NCBI RefSeq assembly: GCF_001571145.1
Contig: NZ_BCTF01000001.1
Location: 248,001-312,000 of the forward strand
Reading direction: 5' to 3'
DNA from: Hydrogenophaga flava NBRC 102514
GTDB taxonomy: Bacteria; Pseudomonadota; Gammaproteobacteria; Burkholderiales; Burkholderiaceae_C
DNA: 64,000 nucleotides
The translations under genes were made by a program, and so were the position numbers. The notes below the pieces were generated by a model, which worked only from the letters and a program-made list of their open reading frames with translations, did not search any database and had not been told where the DNA came from. Shown here in pieces: positions 1-11,662 of the stretch (within the stretch, counting starts at the first letter, position 1; each line of letters opens with the position of its first letter).

Positions 1-135
1 GCAGCCCGAGGGACCGAGCAGCGCGTAGGCGCCGCCGTCCTCGAAGCTCATCTTCAGCGGCAGCAGCGCGTAGTCGCTGTCTTCCTTCGGGTTCGGCCGG
101 TAGGAGTGGGCGAGGTCGAGGTCGATGCGGGCCAT
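1..135 (-). CDS. ABC transporter ATP-binding protein, N-terminal part (GlpT-like glycerol importer ATPase)
   Basis: Only the first 45 codons lie in the window; the gene runs off the left edge. The ATG at 135-133 is 1 nt beyond the stop of the neighbouring ATPase gene, so the two are translationally linked. The visible protein has a first strand typical of ABC ATPases and ends in GPSGC, the beginning of a Walker A motif. Two adjacent, non-identical ATPases beside glpR and glpK match the GlpS/GlpT pair of the glycerol ABC importer described in Rhizobium leguminosarum. Function is inferred from this pairing; the permease and binding-protein genes would lie further left, outside the window. Confidence 0.75.
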   Translation of the reverse strand, partial: MARIDLDLAHSYRPNPKEDSDYALLPLKMSFEDGGAYALLGPSGC

Positions 136-136
136 C

Positions 137-1216
<1,080 letters not shown>

Positions 1217-1375
1217 TCGATGTCCAGAAGGAGGCCCGCAGGCCTGTTGTTTTATTTTCGTTTGGCGGATTCTATTGTTCGTTTTTGTTCTTCTTGATTC
1301 GGTATTTACCCTTAACGGCCGAATATCCTTTTCCGTTATGTTCGGAGCACCACGATCCCCGACCGCACGCTGTCC
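1217..1375. promoter_or_regulatory. Divergent control region between the glycerol ABC genes and glpR-glpK
   Basis: This 159-nt spacer is strikingly T-rich for the window. It contains several TTCG-type half sites, including TATTGTTCGTTTTTGTTC at 1273-1290 and TTATGTTCGG at 1336-1345. These resemble the half site of the E. coli GlpR operator (ATGTTCG), which suits a spacer lying in front of a GlpR-like gene. No hexamer pair can be assigned with confidence. The operator reading is inference. Confidence 0.4.
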
Positions 1376-1412
1376 ATGAACCTGGCCCCCCCGACACACC
1401 CACCTGCTGGAC

Positions 1413-2153
1413 GTGGTGCGCACCCACGGCCCGCAGACCATCGAAGCCCTGGCCGAGCGCTTTGGCGTCACCCTGCAGACCGTGCGCCGCGACGTGCAGC
1501 GACTGGCCGAAGCCGGCCTGCTCTCGCGCTTTCACGGCGGCGTGCGCCTGCCCGGCTCGACCACCGAAAACATCGCCTACCGGCAGCGCCAGGCCATGGA
1601 GTCCGAGGCCAAGACCCGCATCGCCAGGTCCATCGCCCAGCGCGTGCCCAACGGCTGCTCGCTGATCCTGAACATCGGCACCACCATCGAGGCCGTGGCG
1701 CGCGAACTAATGCAGCACCAGGGCCTGCGTGTGATCACCAACAACCTGCACGTGGCAGGCCTGCTGAGCGCCAACCCCAGCTGCGAGGTGATCGTGGCCG
1801 GCGGCCAGGTGCGCGGCGCCGACCAGGGCATCGTGGGCGAGGCCACGGTGGACTTCATGCGCCAGTTCAAGGTCGACATCGGCCTGATCGGCATCAGCGG
1901 CATCGAGGCCGACGGCACGCTGCGCGACTTCGACTACCGCGAGGTGAAGGTCGCGCGCACCATCATTGGCCAGTCGCGCGAGGTCTGGCTGGCGGCCGAC
2001 CACAGCAAGTTCAACCGCCCGGCGATGGTGGAACTGGCGCGGCTGGACGAGGTGGACGTGCTGTTCACCGACGAACCGCCGCCACCGCCCTTCGACACGC
2101 TGCTGACCCAGGGCGACGTGGAATGCGTGGTAGCCGGGCGCGAGGCCAGCTGA
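1413..2153 (+). CDS. glpR: DeoR-family repressor of glycerol metabolism (GlpR), start disrupted by apparent frameshift
   Basis: A 246-residue DeoR-family regulator as readable from GTG 1413. The N-terminal winged HTH is intact from LAERFGVTLQTVRRDVQRL onward, followed by the DeoR sugar-phosphate sensor domain (GTTIEAVA near residue 90, and the C-terminal RTIIGQSREVWLAADHSKF region). The natural start seems to be ATG 1376, whose frame reads MNLAPP and then leaves the family sequence. Removing one C from the seven-C run at 1386-1392 would join it in frame to HLLDVVRTHG, the usual DeoR N-terminus. So either there is a one-base insertion (mutation or sequencing error), or translation starts at GTG 1413. 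glpK follows 39 nt downstream. Confidence 0.8.
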   Translation: MVRTHGPQTIEALAERFGVTLQTVRRDVQRLAEAGLLSRFHGGVRLPGSTTENIAYRQRQAMESEAKTRIARSIAQRVPNGCSLILNIGTTIEAVARELMQHQGLRVITNNLHVAGLLSANPSCEVIVAGGQVRGADQGIVGEATVDFMRQFKVDIGLIGISGIEADGTLRDFDYREVKVARTIIGQSREVWLAADHSKFNRPAMVELARLDEVDVLFTDEPPPPPFDTLLTQGDVECVVAGREAS

Positions 2154-2192
2154 CCCTTTCGACCAGACAAGAGACCAGAGACGAGACACACC

Positions 2193-3686
<1,494 letters not shown>

Positions 3687-3715
3687 GCGCTCAACGCCTC
3701 GGGGACAATGGCGGC

Positions 3716-4543
3716 ATGAACACGTCCACCCACCCCCTCATCACCTTCATCGGCGGCGGCAACATGGCCAGCGCCATCATCGGCGGCCTGGTCCGCCAGG
3801 GCCACCCGGCTGCGTGCCTGCAGGTGGTCGAGCCCTGGGACGAGCAGCGTGCGAAGCTGGCGCAACAGTTCCCCGGCATGGCCGTGCTGCCCGCCGCCAG
3901 CGCCGAGCTGAAGCCGTCCGACCTGGTGGTCTGGGCCGTCAAGCCGCAGACCTTCAAGGACGCGGCCTCGGCCGCCCGCCACTTCGTCGACGGTGCGCTG
4001 CACCTGAGCGTGGCCGCCGGCATCACCAGCGAGAGCATCGCCACCTGGCTCGGCACCGAGCGCATCGTGCGCGCCATGCCCAACACCCCCGCGCTGGTCG
4101 GCCTGGGCATGACCGGCCTGATGGCGCGCGCCGCCGTGAGCGCCGACGACAAGGCCCTGGTCGAGCGCGTGGTGCGCACCACGGGGGAGCTGGTGTGGGT
4201 GAACGTGGAGAGCGACCTCGACGCCGTGACCGCGCTCTCGGGCTCCGGTCCGGCCTACGTGTTCTATTTCCTCGAAGCCATGCGCGACGCAGGCGCCCGC
4301 ATGGGCCTGGCGCCCGAGGTGGCGCAGCAACTCGCCATCGGCACTTTCATCGGCGCATCCACCCTGGCCCAGCGCTCAGACGACCCGCTGCAGACCCTGC
4401 GCGAGCGCGTCACATCCAAGGGCGGCACGACCTACGCGGCCATCACCTCGATGGAGGCTTCGGACATGAAGGCGCTGTTCGAGCAGGCCCTGGTCGCAGC
4501 GCAGACCCGCGCCGCCGAACTGGGCGCGGAGTTCGGCAAGTAA
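3716..4543 (+). CDS. proC: Pyrroline-5-carboxylate reductase
   Basis: Last step of proline synthesis: NAD(P)H-dependent reduction of 1-pyrroline-5-carboxylate to proline. The 275-residue protein opens with the Rossmann motif FIGGGNMASAIIGG, keeps the VKPQ segment, and has the C-terminal dimer and active-site signature ALSGSGPAYVFYFLEAM. The frame is open far upstream through glpK in another reading, but ATG 3716 gives the family N-terminus directly before the Rossmann fold. It sits 29 nt after glpK. The gene stands at the edge of a compositional change: sequence beyond 4544 is visibly richer in A and T. Confidence 0.96.
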   Translation: MNTSTHPLITFIGGGNMASAIIGGLVRQGHPAACLQVVEPWDEQRAKLAQQFPGMAVLPAASAELKPSDLVVWAVKPQTFKDAASAARHFVDGALHLSVAAGITSESIATWLGTERIVRAMPNTPALVGLGMTGLMARAAVSADDKALVERVVRTTGELVWVNVESDLDAVTALSGSGPAYVFYFLEAMRDAGARMGLAPEVAQQLAIGTFIGASTLAQRSDDPLQTLRERVTSKGGTTYAAITSMEASDMKALFEQALVAAQTRAAELGAEFGK

Positions 4544-4551
4544 TCTCTGCT

Positions 4552-4590
4552 CAGCTTGCGGATGCGGTGTGCTCTGCTCCGCGGCTGTCC
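4552..4590 (+). repeat. Intergenic repeat copy related to the palindrome arm at 5612-5650
   Basis: These 39 nt match the reverse complement of 5612-5650 at 35 positions, including an unbroken 20-nt block ending CCGCGGCTGTCC. The copy lies immediately after proC, while the related copy lies just past the DUF2625 gene, so related repeat sequences in opposite orientation bracket the A/T-richer islet. The rest of 4591-4809 holds no gene that I can support. Confidence 0.65.
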
Positions 4591-4809
4591 CAGTTGCAGT
4601 GATTGGTGCTTGCTATGGCCCGCGATCTCATTGAGGTGTGGTGCGGGCTCGGTCAGGTTTGTCGAATCTGTTATGCACGTTCGCCTAGTGATCAGCTTGA
4701 AGCCATTGGTTGATTTCAAAAAATTTTTTGAGACGGTATGCGACTTTGTTCAATGAGCACCAAAAGTGCTATCCGCCGTTTTGCGGGATAAATCACAAGT
4801 GAGGCGTAT

Positions 4810-5445
4810 GTGAGAACCCTCGAAGAACTAGTAAACCGTGAAGAACCGGCGATGCCGCTAGTTCTGCACTGGATCGCTCAAAGTGCCTGGCCAGTTGAGG
4901 TACTCAAACCATCAGAAGCGCGTGGTGATGTTCTGACCGGCCTTCAAGTCTCAACTCGATCCCCAATGGGAGCAATCGCCTATGAGACCGGCGGGATCTT
5001 GATAGACCATGGCTGGCTGAGAATCCTCGGATCTGGTCATCCAAAACTGCTACGAAACATCGTCGACTGGAAAGCCAATAGATCCTCTGGTCATCTACTC
5101 GTTGCAGATGATGTGATTGGGGGTTTCTTCTCCATAAACGGTGGCGCTCTTGGTGAGGATCATGGTTCCATGTACTACTGGGCGCCGGACACGTTGAGGT
5201 GGGAACCACTGGGACTCGGGTACTCAGACTTTCTTGCTTGGGCACTTAGCGACAGGCTGGCCGTCTTCTACGAAGGCTTCCGATGGCCACAGTGGGAGGT
5301 CGAAGCCGAGCAAGCAAAGGGTGACCAGTGCTTCAACTTCTACCCGTTTCTCTGGACCGCGCAAGGTTCGGTCGGTTCGAGCTCGCGCAAGCTAATCAGT
5401 GTTGCCGAGCAGTACGCGTTCAATGCAGACGCAGGTGCGCAGTGA
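4810..5445 (+). CDS. DUF2625 family protein
   Basis: A 211-residue protein of the DUF2625 family, recognised by the N-terminal RTLEELVNREEPAMPLV, the central SPMGAIAYETGG with DHGWLRILGSGHP, and the segment GGFFSINGGALG followed by GYSDFLAW. No signal peptide or membrane segment is visible; the biochemical role of the family is unknown to me. GTG 4810 is preferred because it gives the family N-terminus and follows a GAGG element by a normal spacing. Codon use and base composition are clearly poorer in G+C than the flanking proC and ubiA. With the repeats on both sides this suggests a recently acquired single-gene insertion. Confidence 0.85.
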   Translation: MRTLEELVNREEPAMPLVLHWIAQSAWPVEVLKPSEARGDVLTGLQVSTRSPMGAIAYETGGILIDHGWLRILGSGHPKLLRNIVDWKANRSSGHLLVADDVIGGFFSINGGALGEDHGSMYYWAPDTLRWEPLGLGYSDFLAWALSDRLAVFYEGFRWPQWEVEAEQAKGDQCFNFYPFLWTAQGSVGSSSRKLISVAEQYAFNADAGAQ

Positions 5446-5552
5446 AACAAACGCCCCACTCTCATGTCAAAAGTTGAGCGCCCGTCGCCGGTTGAACAGA
5501 GTCCATTCCCAGCAGAAAAGCGTCACAAAGCCGCCCCAAACAGTCCTACCCT

Positions 5553-5652
5553 GCTCGCGCAAGCGGTGCGCTCTGCGCAGCGGCATAAAGGGGGAGGACG
5601 GCGCAGCCGGCCGGAGGACAGCCGCGGAGCAGAGCGCACCGCTTGCGCAGGC
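5553..5652. repeat. 100-nt palindromic repeat element with perfect 20-bp arms
   Basis: The 20-nt arms at 5557-5576 and 5629-5648 are exact reverse complements, separated by 52 nt that include a purine-rich stretch (GGGGGAGGACGG). The similarity extends a few bases beyond the arms in both directions. The right arm resembles the copy behind proC. No transposase is nearby and no T-run follows the stem, so a REP/BIME-like or MITE-like element is more likely than a simple terminator. The remaining spacer at 5446-5552 shows no gene. Confidence 0.65.
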
Positions 5653-5684
5653 TGAAGCAGCGCCCCGCTCCAAACCCCCAGCGA

Positions 5685-6563
5685 TCAAACCAACCCGACC
5701 ACAACCCCCACAAACACCGTGAACCCCAGCCAGTGGTTCTGGCGAAAGGCCTTGAAGCAGCCGTCGCGCGTGCGGTCCTTGATCAGCCTCCAGTGCCAGG
5801 CCACCTGGGCCAGCGCCACCACCAGCATGGCGCCCCAGACCAGCGGGTTCACCTGGCCCCAGAGCACGGCTGTCCAAACACCCAGGAACACCAGGTAAAA
5901 CGCCGTCACGGCCGGCACGTCGGCATCGCCCAGCGTGATGGCCGAGGTCTTCATGCCGATCTTCAGGTCATCGTCGCGATCGACCATCGCGTACTCGGTG
6001 TCGTAGGCCAACACCCAGAACAGGTTGCCCGCCATCAGCGCCCAGGCCTGCCAGGGCACGCTCTCCGTCACCGCAGCAAAGGCCATCGGGATGCCGAAGC
6101 TGAAGGCCACGCCCAGCACCGCCTGCGGCATGGAGACGTGGCGTTTGGCGTACGGATAGATCAGCGACAGCACCAGGCCGAGCACCGACCAGGCGATGGT
6201 CGCAGTGTTGGTGGTCAGCACCAGCAGGAAGGCGGCGAAGGCCAGCACGCCACCGACCGCCAGCGCCTCCTTCACGCCCACGCGCCCACTGGTCACGGGG
6301 CGCTGCGCGGTGCGCTTGACGTGTTTGTCGAACTCGCGGTCGGCCACGTCGTTGACGCAGCAGCCGGCGCTGCGCATGAGGATGGTGCCCAGCACGAACA
6401 CCACCAGCAGGTGCCAGCCCGGAAAGCCCTGGGCGGCGATCCACAATGCCGAGAGCGAGGGCCAGAGCAGCAGCAGCCAGCCGGCGGGGCGGTTCCAGCG
6501 GATCAGATCAAGGTAGAGCGCCAGCTTGGACGGGCTCGGTTCGGGCAATGCAGCAGAACTCAT
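5685..6563 (-). CDS. ubiA: 4-hydroxybenzoate polyprenyltransferase
   Basis: Transfers the polyprenyl chain to 4-hydroxybenzoate in the inner membrane, an early step of ubiquinone synthesis. The 292-residue protein is strongly hydrophobic with about eight to nine membrane segments. Both Asp-rich prenyl-diphosphate motifs are present: [15 protein letters not shown] near residues 93-107 and [17 protein letters not shown] near 183-200. The start overlaps the stop of oxyR by 4 nt, giving translational coupling. Length and motifs are normal for UbiA; no other prenyltransferase subfamily fits as well. Confidence 0.96.
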   Translation of the reverse strand: MSSAALPEPSPSKLALYLDLIRWNRPAGWLLLLWPSLSALWIAAQGFPGWHLLVVFVLGTILMRSAGCCVNDVADREFDKHVKRTAQRPVTSGRVGVKEALAVGGVLAFAAFLLVLTTNTATIAWSVLGLVLSLIYPYAKRHVSMPQAVLGVAFSFGIPMAFAAVTESVPWQAWALMAGNLFWVLAYDTEYAMVDRDDDLKIGMKTSAITLGDADVPAVTAFYLVFLGVWTAVLWGQVNPLVWGAMLVVALAQVAWHWRLIKDRTRDGCFKAFRQNHWLGFTVFVGVVVGLV

Positions 6564-7519
6564 GACAGTCTTTTCACGCCTGGCAACTCGCAGGCATAAA
6601 CGGCGTTGCGCAGTTCGGCGATGGCCTCGTAGCGCGTGAAGCTGCGGCGCCAGGCCAGCACCACGCGCCGCGTAGGCGGATCGCCGTCGAAGGGCAGGTA
6701 GTGCACGAAGGATGCGTCGCCCAGGTCCTGCGAGTTGTCGGCCGAGCCGTCGAGCGCCGAGCGCGGCACCGACAGGCGCGGCACCAGGGTCACGCCCATG
6801 CCGGCGGCCACCATGTGCTTGATGGTCTCCAGCGACGAGCCTTCGAAGCTCTTGCGGATGCCCTCGGTGTCGCTGGAGAAGCGCGCGAACTCGGGGCAGA
6901 CCTCCAGCACGTGGTCGCGGAAACAGTGCCCCGTGCCCAGCAGCAGCATGGTCTCGTTCTTGATCTCGTCGGTGGTGATGGCCTTGCGCTTGGCCAGCGG
7001 GTGGCTGGCCGGCACGGCGGCCATAAAGGGCTCGTCGTACAGCGGCGCGATCGCGAGGTTGGTGTCGGGGAACGGCTCGGCCAGGATGGCGCAGTCGATC
7101 TCGCCCAGGCGCAGCTGTTCCAGCAGCTTGACGGTGAAGTTCTCCTGCAGCATCAGCGGCATCTGCGGCGTGCGCTCGATCACCTGGCGCACCAGGTTAG
7201 GCAGCAGGTAGGGACCGATGGTGTAGATCACGCCCAGCTTGAGCGGCCCGGCCAGCGGGTCCTTGCCGCGCTTGGCGATCTCCTTGATCGCGGCGGCCTG
7301 CTCCAGCACGGTCTGCGCCTGGCGCACGATCTGCTCGCCCAGCGGCGTGACCGCGATCTCGCTGGCGTTGCGCTCGAAGATCTTGAGCTCCAGCTCTTCT
7401 TCGAGCTTCTTGATCGCCACGGACAGCGTGGGCTGCGACACGAAACAGGCCTCGGCGGCCTTGCCGAAGTGCTTCTCGCGCGCCACGGCCACGATGTATT
7501 TCAGTTCCGTCAGGGTCAT
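6560..7519 (-). CDS. oxyR: Hydrogen peroxide-sensing LysR-type regulator OxyR
   Basis: LysR-family activator of peroxide-defence genes. The 319-residue protein has the N-terminal winged HTH ([16 protein letters not shown], then [16 protein letters not shown]) and a C-terminal sensor domain with [14 protein letters not shown]. My count places the two redox cysteines at residues 199 and 208, the same numbers as in E. coli OxyR, so disulfide switching should be intact. It overlaps ubiA by 4 nt and follows recG by 37 nt on the same strand; oxyR beside recG is a recurrent proteobacterial arrangement. Confidence 0.96.
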   Translation of the reverse strand: MTLTELKYIVAVAREKHFGKAAEACFVSQPTLSVAIKKLEEELELKIFERNASEIAVTPLGEQIVRQAQTVLEQAAAIKEIAKRGKDPLAGPLKLGVIYTIGPYLLPNLVRQVIERTPQMPLMLQENFTVKLLEQLRLGEIDCAILAEPFPDTNLAIAPLYDEPFMAAVPASHPLAKRKAITTDEIKNETMLLLGTGHCFRDHVLEVCPEFARFSSDTEGIRKSFEGSSLETIKHMVAAGMGVTLVPRLSVPRSALDGSADNSQDLGDASFVHYLPFDGDPPTRRVVLAWRRSFTRYEAIAELRNAVYACELPGVKRLS

Positions 7520-7556
7520 GGCGCTATTTTGCGCTCGACATCGATAGGAAATCCAT

Positions 7557-9668
7557 TCAGGCTTTCAGGTACTCGGCCTTGGTGCCGAGCCAGCGCCCCA
7601 CATGCCGCTCGGCGGCTTCGGGAAATCTCACAAGCATCTGCGCCGCCGCCTCGCGGGCCCATTCGAGCAGGTGGGTGTCGGTGGCCAGGTCGGCAAAACG
7701 CAGCAGCGGCGCGCCCGACTGGCGGGCACCGAGGAACTCGCCGGGGCCGCGGATCTCCAGGTCGCGGCGCGCGATCTCGAAGCCGTCGTTGGTCTCGGCC
7801 ATGGCCCTGAGCCGTTCGCGCGCGGTCTCGCCCAGGCGCCCGCCTTCATTGGGTGTGTAGAGCAGCACGCAGGCCGAGGCCGCCGCACCGCGCCCCACCC
7901 GGCCGCGCAGCTGGTGCAGCTGCGACAGGCCGAAGCGCTCGGCGTGCTCGATCACCATCAGCGAGGCGTTGGGCACGTCCACCCCGACCTCGATCACCGT
8001 GGTCGAGACCAGCACCCCCATGTGGCCGCCGCTGAACAGCGACATCACCGCCTTCTTCTCGGCCACCGGCATGCGCGAATGCAGCAGGCCGACCAGCACG
8101 CCGGGGAGCAACTGACTGAGTTCGGCGTGGGTCTCGGTGGCGTTGGACAGATCGATGGCCTCGCTCTCCTCGATCAGCGGGCAGACCCAGTACACCTGCC
8201 GGCCCTCGGCCACCTGCGCCCGGATGCGCTCGATCACCTCGTGCCGACGGCTGTCGGACACCACCTTGGTGACGATGGGCGTGCGGCCGGGCGGCAGCTC
8301 GTCGATGGTCGAGACGTCGAGGTCGGCGTAGTAGCTCATGGCCAGGGTGCGCGGTATGGGCGTGGCCGACATCATGAGCAGGTGCGGTTCGCCCGCGCCC
8401 AGCTCGGGGCCACCCATCTTGCTGCGCAGCGCCAGCCGCTGCGCCACGCCGAAGCGGTGCTGCTCGTCGATGATGGCCAGGGCCAGGTTTTTGAACTGCA
8501 CCTGGTCCTGGATCACCGCGTGCGTGCCCACCACCAGCGCGGCCTCGCCGCTGGCGATGAGTTCGAGCATCTCCGTGCGCTGTTTTTTCTTCTGGCTGCC
8601 GGTGAGCCAGGCCACGCGTTTGCCCAGGGGTTCGAGCAGCGGTTCCAGCCAGCCGATCAGCTTGGCAAAGTGCTGCTCGGCCAGGATCTCGGTCGGCGCC
8701 ATCAGCGCGCACTGCCAGCCGCTGTCGATGGCGATGGCGGCGGCCAGCGCGGCCACCACGGTCTTGCCCGAACCCACGTCGCCCTGCAGCAGCCGGTGCA
8801 TGGGCACCTGGCGCTGCAGGTCGCGCGCGATCTCTTCGCCGACGCGGCGCTGGGCCGCCGTCAGCGCGAACGGCAGCACGCCCAGCAGTTGCTCGTGCAG
8901 ACCACCGGCCGAGGTGTGCAGCGATGGCGCGCGCAGCGCATCGCGCTCGCGCTTGGCCTGCAGCTGCGACAGCTGCTGGGCCAACAATTCTTCGGCCTTG
9001 AGCCGCTGCCAGGCCGGGTGGCTGCGGTCTTCCAGCGCGCCCATGGCCACGTCCGGGCCCGGGTGGTGCAGGTACTCCAGCGCCTGGCGCAGCGACATCA
9101 GCGGCGCGCGCAGCCCCCGCAGCGTCTCCTGCAGCGAGGCCAGCACCGGCTGCGGCAGGGTCTCGCTGAGGTCGGCGCGCTTGAGGCCCGACACCACGGC
9201 CTTGCGCAGGTAGGCCTGGGGCAGCTGGGCACTGGTGGGGTAGACGGGGGTCAGCGCCTCGGGCAACTCGCCGCCAGCTGCGTGGAAGGCGGGGTGCATC
9301 ATGGTCTTGCCCATAAAGCCGCCGCGCACCTCGCCGCGCACGCGCACCCGCGCGCCCACCGCCAGGGTCTTCTGGTGCGAGGGATAGAAACTGAAGAAGC
9401 GCAGGGTGCAGGTGTCGCTGCCGTCGTCCAGCGTGACCAGCAGCTGGCGACGCGGCCGGTACTGGATGTCCTGCTTGGTCACCGTGCCCTCGACCTGCAC
9501 CACCTCGCCGTCGCGCGCGTCGTGCAGGGCGACGATGCGGGTCTCGTCCTCGTAGCGCAGCGGCAGATGCAGCGCGAGGTCGATGTCGCGCACCAGGCCG
9601 AGCTTGTGCATGGCCTTCTGCGGGGCAGATAGCTCCTTGCGCGGGGCGGTGGACAGGGCGTCGGGCAT
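7557..9668 (-). CDS. recG: ATP-dependent DNA helicase RecG
   Basis: Remodels stalled replication forks and branched recombination intermediates. The 703-residue protein has the N-terminal wedge/OB-fold region (about 1-250), then a superfamily 2 helicase core with Walker A GDVGSGKT, motif [10 protein letters not shown] (DEQH rather than DEAH, typical of RecG), motif [15 protein letters not shown], and motif VI region QLRGRVGRG. The C-terminal ARQSGAP element is also present. It is divergent from queA with a 69-nt spacer. No anomalies are seen. Confidence 0.97.
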   Translation of the reverse strand: MPDALSTAPRKELSAPQKAMHKLGLVRDIDLALHLPLRYEDETRIVALHDARDGEVVQVEGTVTKQDIQYRPRRQLLVTLDDGSDTCTLRFFSFYPSHQKTLAVGARVRVRGEVRGGFMGKTMMHPAFHAAGGELPEALTPVYPTSAQLPQAYLRKAVVSGLKRADLSETLPQPVLASLQETLRGLRAPLMSLRQALEYLHHPGPDVAMGALEDRSHPAWQRLKAEELLAQQLSQLQAKRERDALRAPSLHTSAGGLHEQLLGVLPFALTAAQRRVGEEIARDLQRQVPMHRLLQGDVGSGKTVVAALAAAIAIDSGWQCALMAPTEILAEQHFAKLIGWLEPLLEPLGKRVAWLTGSQKKKQRTEMLELIASGEAALVVGTHAVIQDQVQFKNLALAIIDEQHRFGVAQRLALRSKMGGPELGAGEPHLLMMSATPIPRTLAMSYYADLDVSTIDELPPGRTPIVTKVVSDSRRHEVIERIRAQVAEGRQVYWVCPLIEESEAIDLSNATETHAELSQLLPGVLVGLLHSRMPVAEKKAVMSLFSGGHMGVLVSTTVIEVGVDVPNASLMVIEHAERFGLSQLHQLRGRVGRGAAASACVLLYTPNEGGRLGETARERLRAMAETNDGFEIARRDLEIRGPGEFLGARQSGAPLLRFADLATDTHLLEWAREAAAQMLVRFPEAAERHVGRWLGTKAEYLKA

Positions 9669-9737
9669 GGGACAATTCTGCCTGTACTTCCATCCATACC
9701 TTCACTTGGAACGGGCCCCGTCCGGCCCTCAAGCAGC

Positions 9738-10847
9738 ATGTCTGAACCTTCCTCCTCGTCGGCACGCACCTTCACCGTCGCCGACTTCGATTTCTCCCTC
9801 CCCGAATCGCTGATCGCCCAGCACCCGGCCGCCGAACGCAGCGCCTCGCGCCTGCTCGACGGCACCGGCGAGCAGCCGGTGGACCGCATCTTCCGCGAGC
9901 TGCCCGGCCTGCTGCAGCCGGACGACCTGCTGGTGTTCAACGACACCCAGGTGGTCAAGGCGCGCCTGTTCGGCGAGAAGGCCAGCGGCGGCAAGCTGGA
10001 GCTGCTGATCGAGCGCGTGCTGCTGCCGCACGAGGCGCTGGACGGCTCGGCCAACGAGGTCGTCGGCCACCTGCGCGTGAGCAAGAAGCCCCTGCCCGGC
10101 GGGCGCCTGCACCTGGCCGGCGGCCTCAAGGGCGGCGGCTTCGACGCGGTGTTCATCGGCCGCTGGCCCGACGAGCAGGGCCAGCTGTTCCGCCTGCGGC
10201 TCGAAGGCCCGGCGGGCGAAGACCCGCACACGCTGATGGCGCGCCACGGCCATGTGCCGCTGCCGCCCTACATCACGCACGGCGACGACGCCGAGGACGA
10301 GCGCCGCTACCAGACCGTGTTCGCGCGCGTGCCCGGCGCCGTGGCCGCGCCGACCGCCGCGCTGCACTTCGACGAGGGCGTGCTGGCCGCGCTCGAAGCG
10401 CATGGTGTGCGGCGCGCCAACGTCACGCTGCACGTGGGCGCCGGCACCTTCGCGCCCATGAAGACCGAGCGCATCGAAGAGCACGTGATGCACCACGAAC
10501 GCTACGCCATCCCGCCCGCCACGGTGCAGGCGATCGAAGACTGCCGCGCGCGCGGCGGCCGCGTGGTGGCCGTGGGCACGACCACGGTGCGCACGCTGGA
10601 GAGCTGGACGAAGAGCGGCGAGCTGCAGGGCGACACCAACATCTTCATCACGCCGGGTTTCGACTTCCGCGTGGTCGATGTGCTGGTCACCAACTTCCAC
10701 CTGCCCAAGAGCACGCTGATGATGCTGGTCAGCGCCTTCGCGGGCTACGACCATGTGATGGCGCTCTACCGCCACGCGGTGGCGCAGGGCTACCGCTTCT
10801 TCAGCTACGGCGACGCGATGCTGCTCGCGCGGTCAACGACCGCCTGA
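9738..10847 (+). CDS. queA: S-adenosylmethionine:tRNA ribosyltransferase-isomerase
   Basis: Adds the AdoMet-derived ribosyl group to preQ1 in tRNA, forming epoxyqueuosine. The 369-residue protein has the family N-terminus ([15 protein letters not shown]), the [12 protein letters not shown] segment, and the C-terminal conserved stretch [10 protein letters not shown] followed by [19 protein letters not shown]. Its stop is only 3 nt from the stop of the convergent Rieske ferredoxin gene. Its pathway partner tgt is in this window but 18 kb away; queA and tgt are neighbours in E. coli and many other genomes. Confidence 0.97.
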   Translation: MSEPSSSSARTFTVADFDFSLPESLIAQHPAAERSASRLLDGTGEQPVDRIFRELPGLLQPDDLLVFNDTQVVKARLFGEKASGGKLELLIERVLLPHEALDGSANEVVGHLRVSKKPLPGGRLHLAGGLKGGGFDAVFIGRWPDEQGQLFRLRLEGPAGEDPHTLMARHGHVPLPPYITHGDDAEDERRYQTVFARVPGAVAAPTAALHFDEGVLAALEAHGVRRANVTLHVGAGTFAPMKTERIEEHVMHHERYAIPPATVQAIEDCRARGGRVVAVGTTTVRTLESWTKSGELQGDTNIFITPGFDFRVVDVLVTNFHLPKSTLMMLVSAFAGYDHVMALYRHAVAQGYRFFSYGDAMLLARSTTA

Positions 10848-10850
10848 AAA

Positions 10851-11165
10851 TCAGGCTCCGAGGTCGAGCAAGACCCGCCCGCCCTCGACCTTCACCGGCC
10901 AGACCTTGATCGGCTGGGTGCAGGGCGCGAGCGTGGCGTCGCCGGTGCGCAGGTCGAAACGGCCCTGGTGGAACGGGCACTCGATCTCGTGCCCTTCCAC
11001 GAAACCGTCGCACAGCTTGGCGTTGCCGTGGGTGCAGAGGTTGTCGGTGGCGAACACCTCGCCCTCCACCGCAAACAGCGCGATGTCGCGCCCGCCCGGC
11101 GACACCGGGACGCCCGCGCCTTCGAACAGATCGCCCTCGGCGGCCACGTCGGTCCAGTTGCTCAT
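10851..11165 (-). CDS. Rieske [2Fe-2S] ferredoxin of an aromatic ring-hydroxylating oxygenase
   Basis: A 104-residue soluble electron carrier delivering electrons to the oxygenase encoded just upstream. The Rieske ligands are complete: C44-T-H46 and C63-PF-H66. Length and sequence match the NagAb/NahAb/AndAb ferredoxins. ATG 11165 is 14 nt after the beta-subunit stop, so it is the third gene of the operon. No ferredoxin reductase gene follows (queA is convergent), so the reductase must be encoded elsewhere in the genome. Confidence 0.92.
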   Translation of the reverse strand: MSNWTDVAAEGDLFEGAGVPVSPGGRDIALFAVEGEVFATDNLCTHGNAKLCDGFVEGHEIECPFHQGRFDLRTGDATLAPCTQPIKVWPVKVEGGRVLLDLGA

Positions 11166-11179
11166 GAGTGCCGTCCTGT

Positions 11180-11662
11180 TCAGATGGGATAAATGATCGA
11201 GTTCGGAATCATCTCGCTGTCGTAGACGCAGAGACGTTGCGCGAACTTCAGACCGTCGGGCGTCTTCGCCACGATGTCCAGATAGCGCCCGACGTTGAAC
11301 ACCGTGCTGGGGCCGTCGAGCTTGGTGCGGAAGACCGCGTAGTTGGCCTCGCAATGCAGGCGGCCCTGCGCGTCGATCTGACGCAGCACCGGCGCGCCCA
11401 CCACATGGCGCTGGTAGTACGGGTCGTGGAACAGGGTTTCCTTGATGCCGTAGACGCGGTCGCGCAGCATGGCCTGGCTGTCGAAGGCCAGGGTCGAGAG
11501 CGGAAAGCCGCGCTCGTGGTTCTCGCGCGGCTGCAGCTTGTAGACGCAGTCGGCGGTGAAAAAATCGGGCCAGAGGTCCCAGTCGCCGCTGTCGACGGCC
11601 GAGGCGTAGTCGCTGTGGAGCGCCTGCAGCGCCTGAAAGGTCTCGAAGTCGAGGGTGCTCAT
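11180..11662 (-). CDS. Aromatic ring-hydroxylating oxygenase, small (beta) subunit (NagH/AndAd-like)
   Basis: A 160-residue structural subunit of the oxygenase hexamer, with the cystatin/NTF2-like fold. It starts with a helix typical of the family ([20 protein letters not shown], then LWPDFF) and ends in [16 protein letters not shown]. Its ATG overlaps the stop of the large subunit by 4 nt, consistent with stoichiometric coupling. It carries no metal ligands of its own; substrate choice resides in the large subunit. Closest recognisable type is the salicylate 5-hydroxylase or anthranilate dioxygenase small subunit. Confidence 0.88.
   Translation of the reverse strand: MSTLDFETFQALQALHSDYASAVDSGDWDLWPDFFTADCVYKLQPRENHERGFPLSTLAFDSQAMLRDRVYGIKETLFHDPYYQRHVVGAPVLRQIDAQGRLHCEANYAVFRTKLDGPSTVFNVGRYLDIVAKTPDGLKFAQRLCVYDSEMIPNSIIYPI

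Noticed and set aside
4544..4809. Possible integron attC or attachment site upstream of the DUF2625 gene
   Set aside because: No paired core sites (GTTRRRY/RYYYAAC) in the right arrangement and no integrase nearby; the repeat interpretation is better supported.
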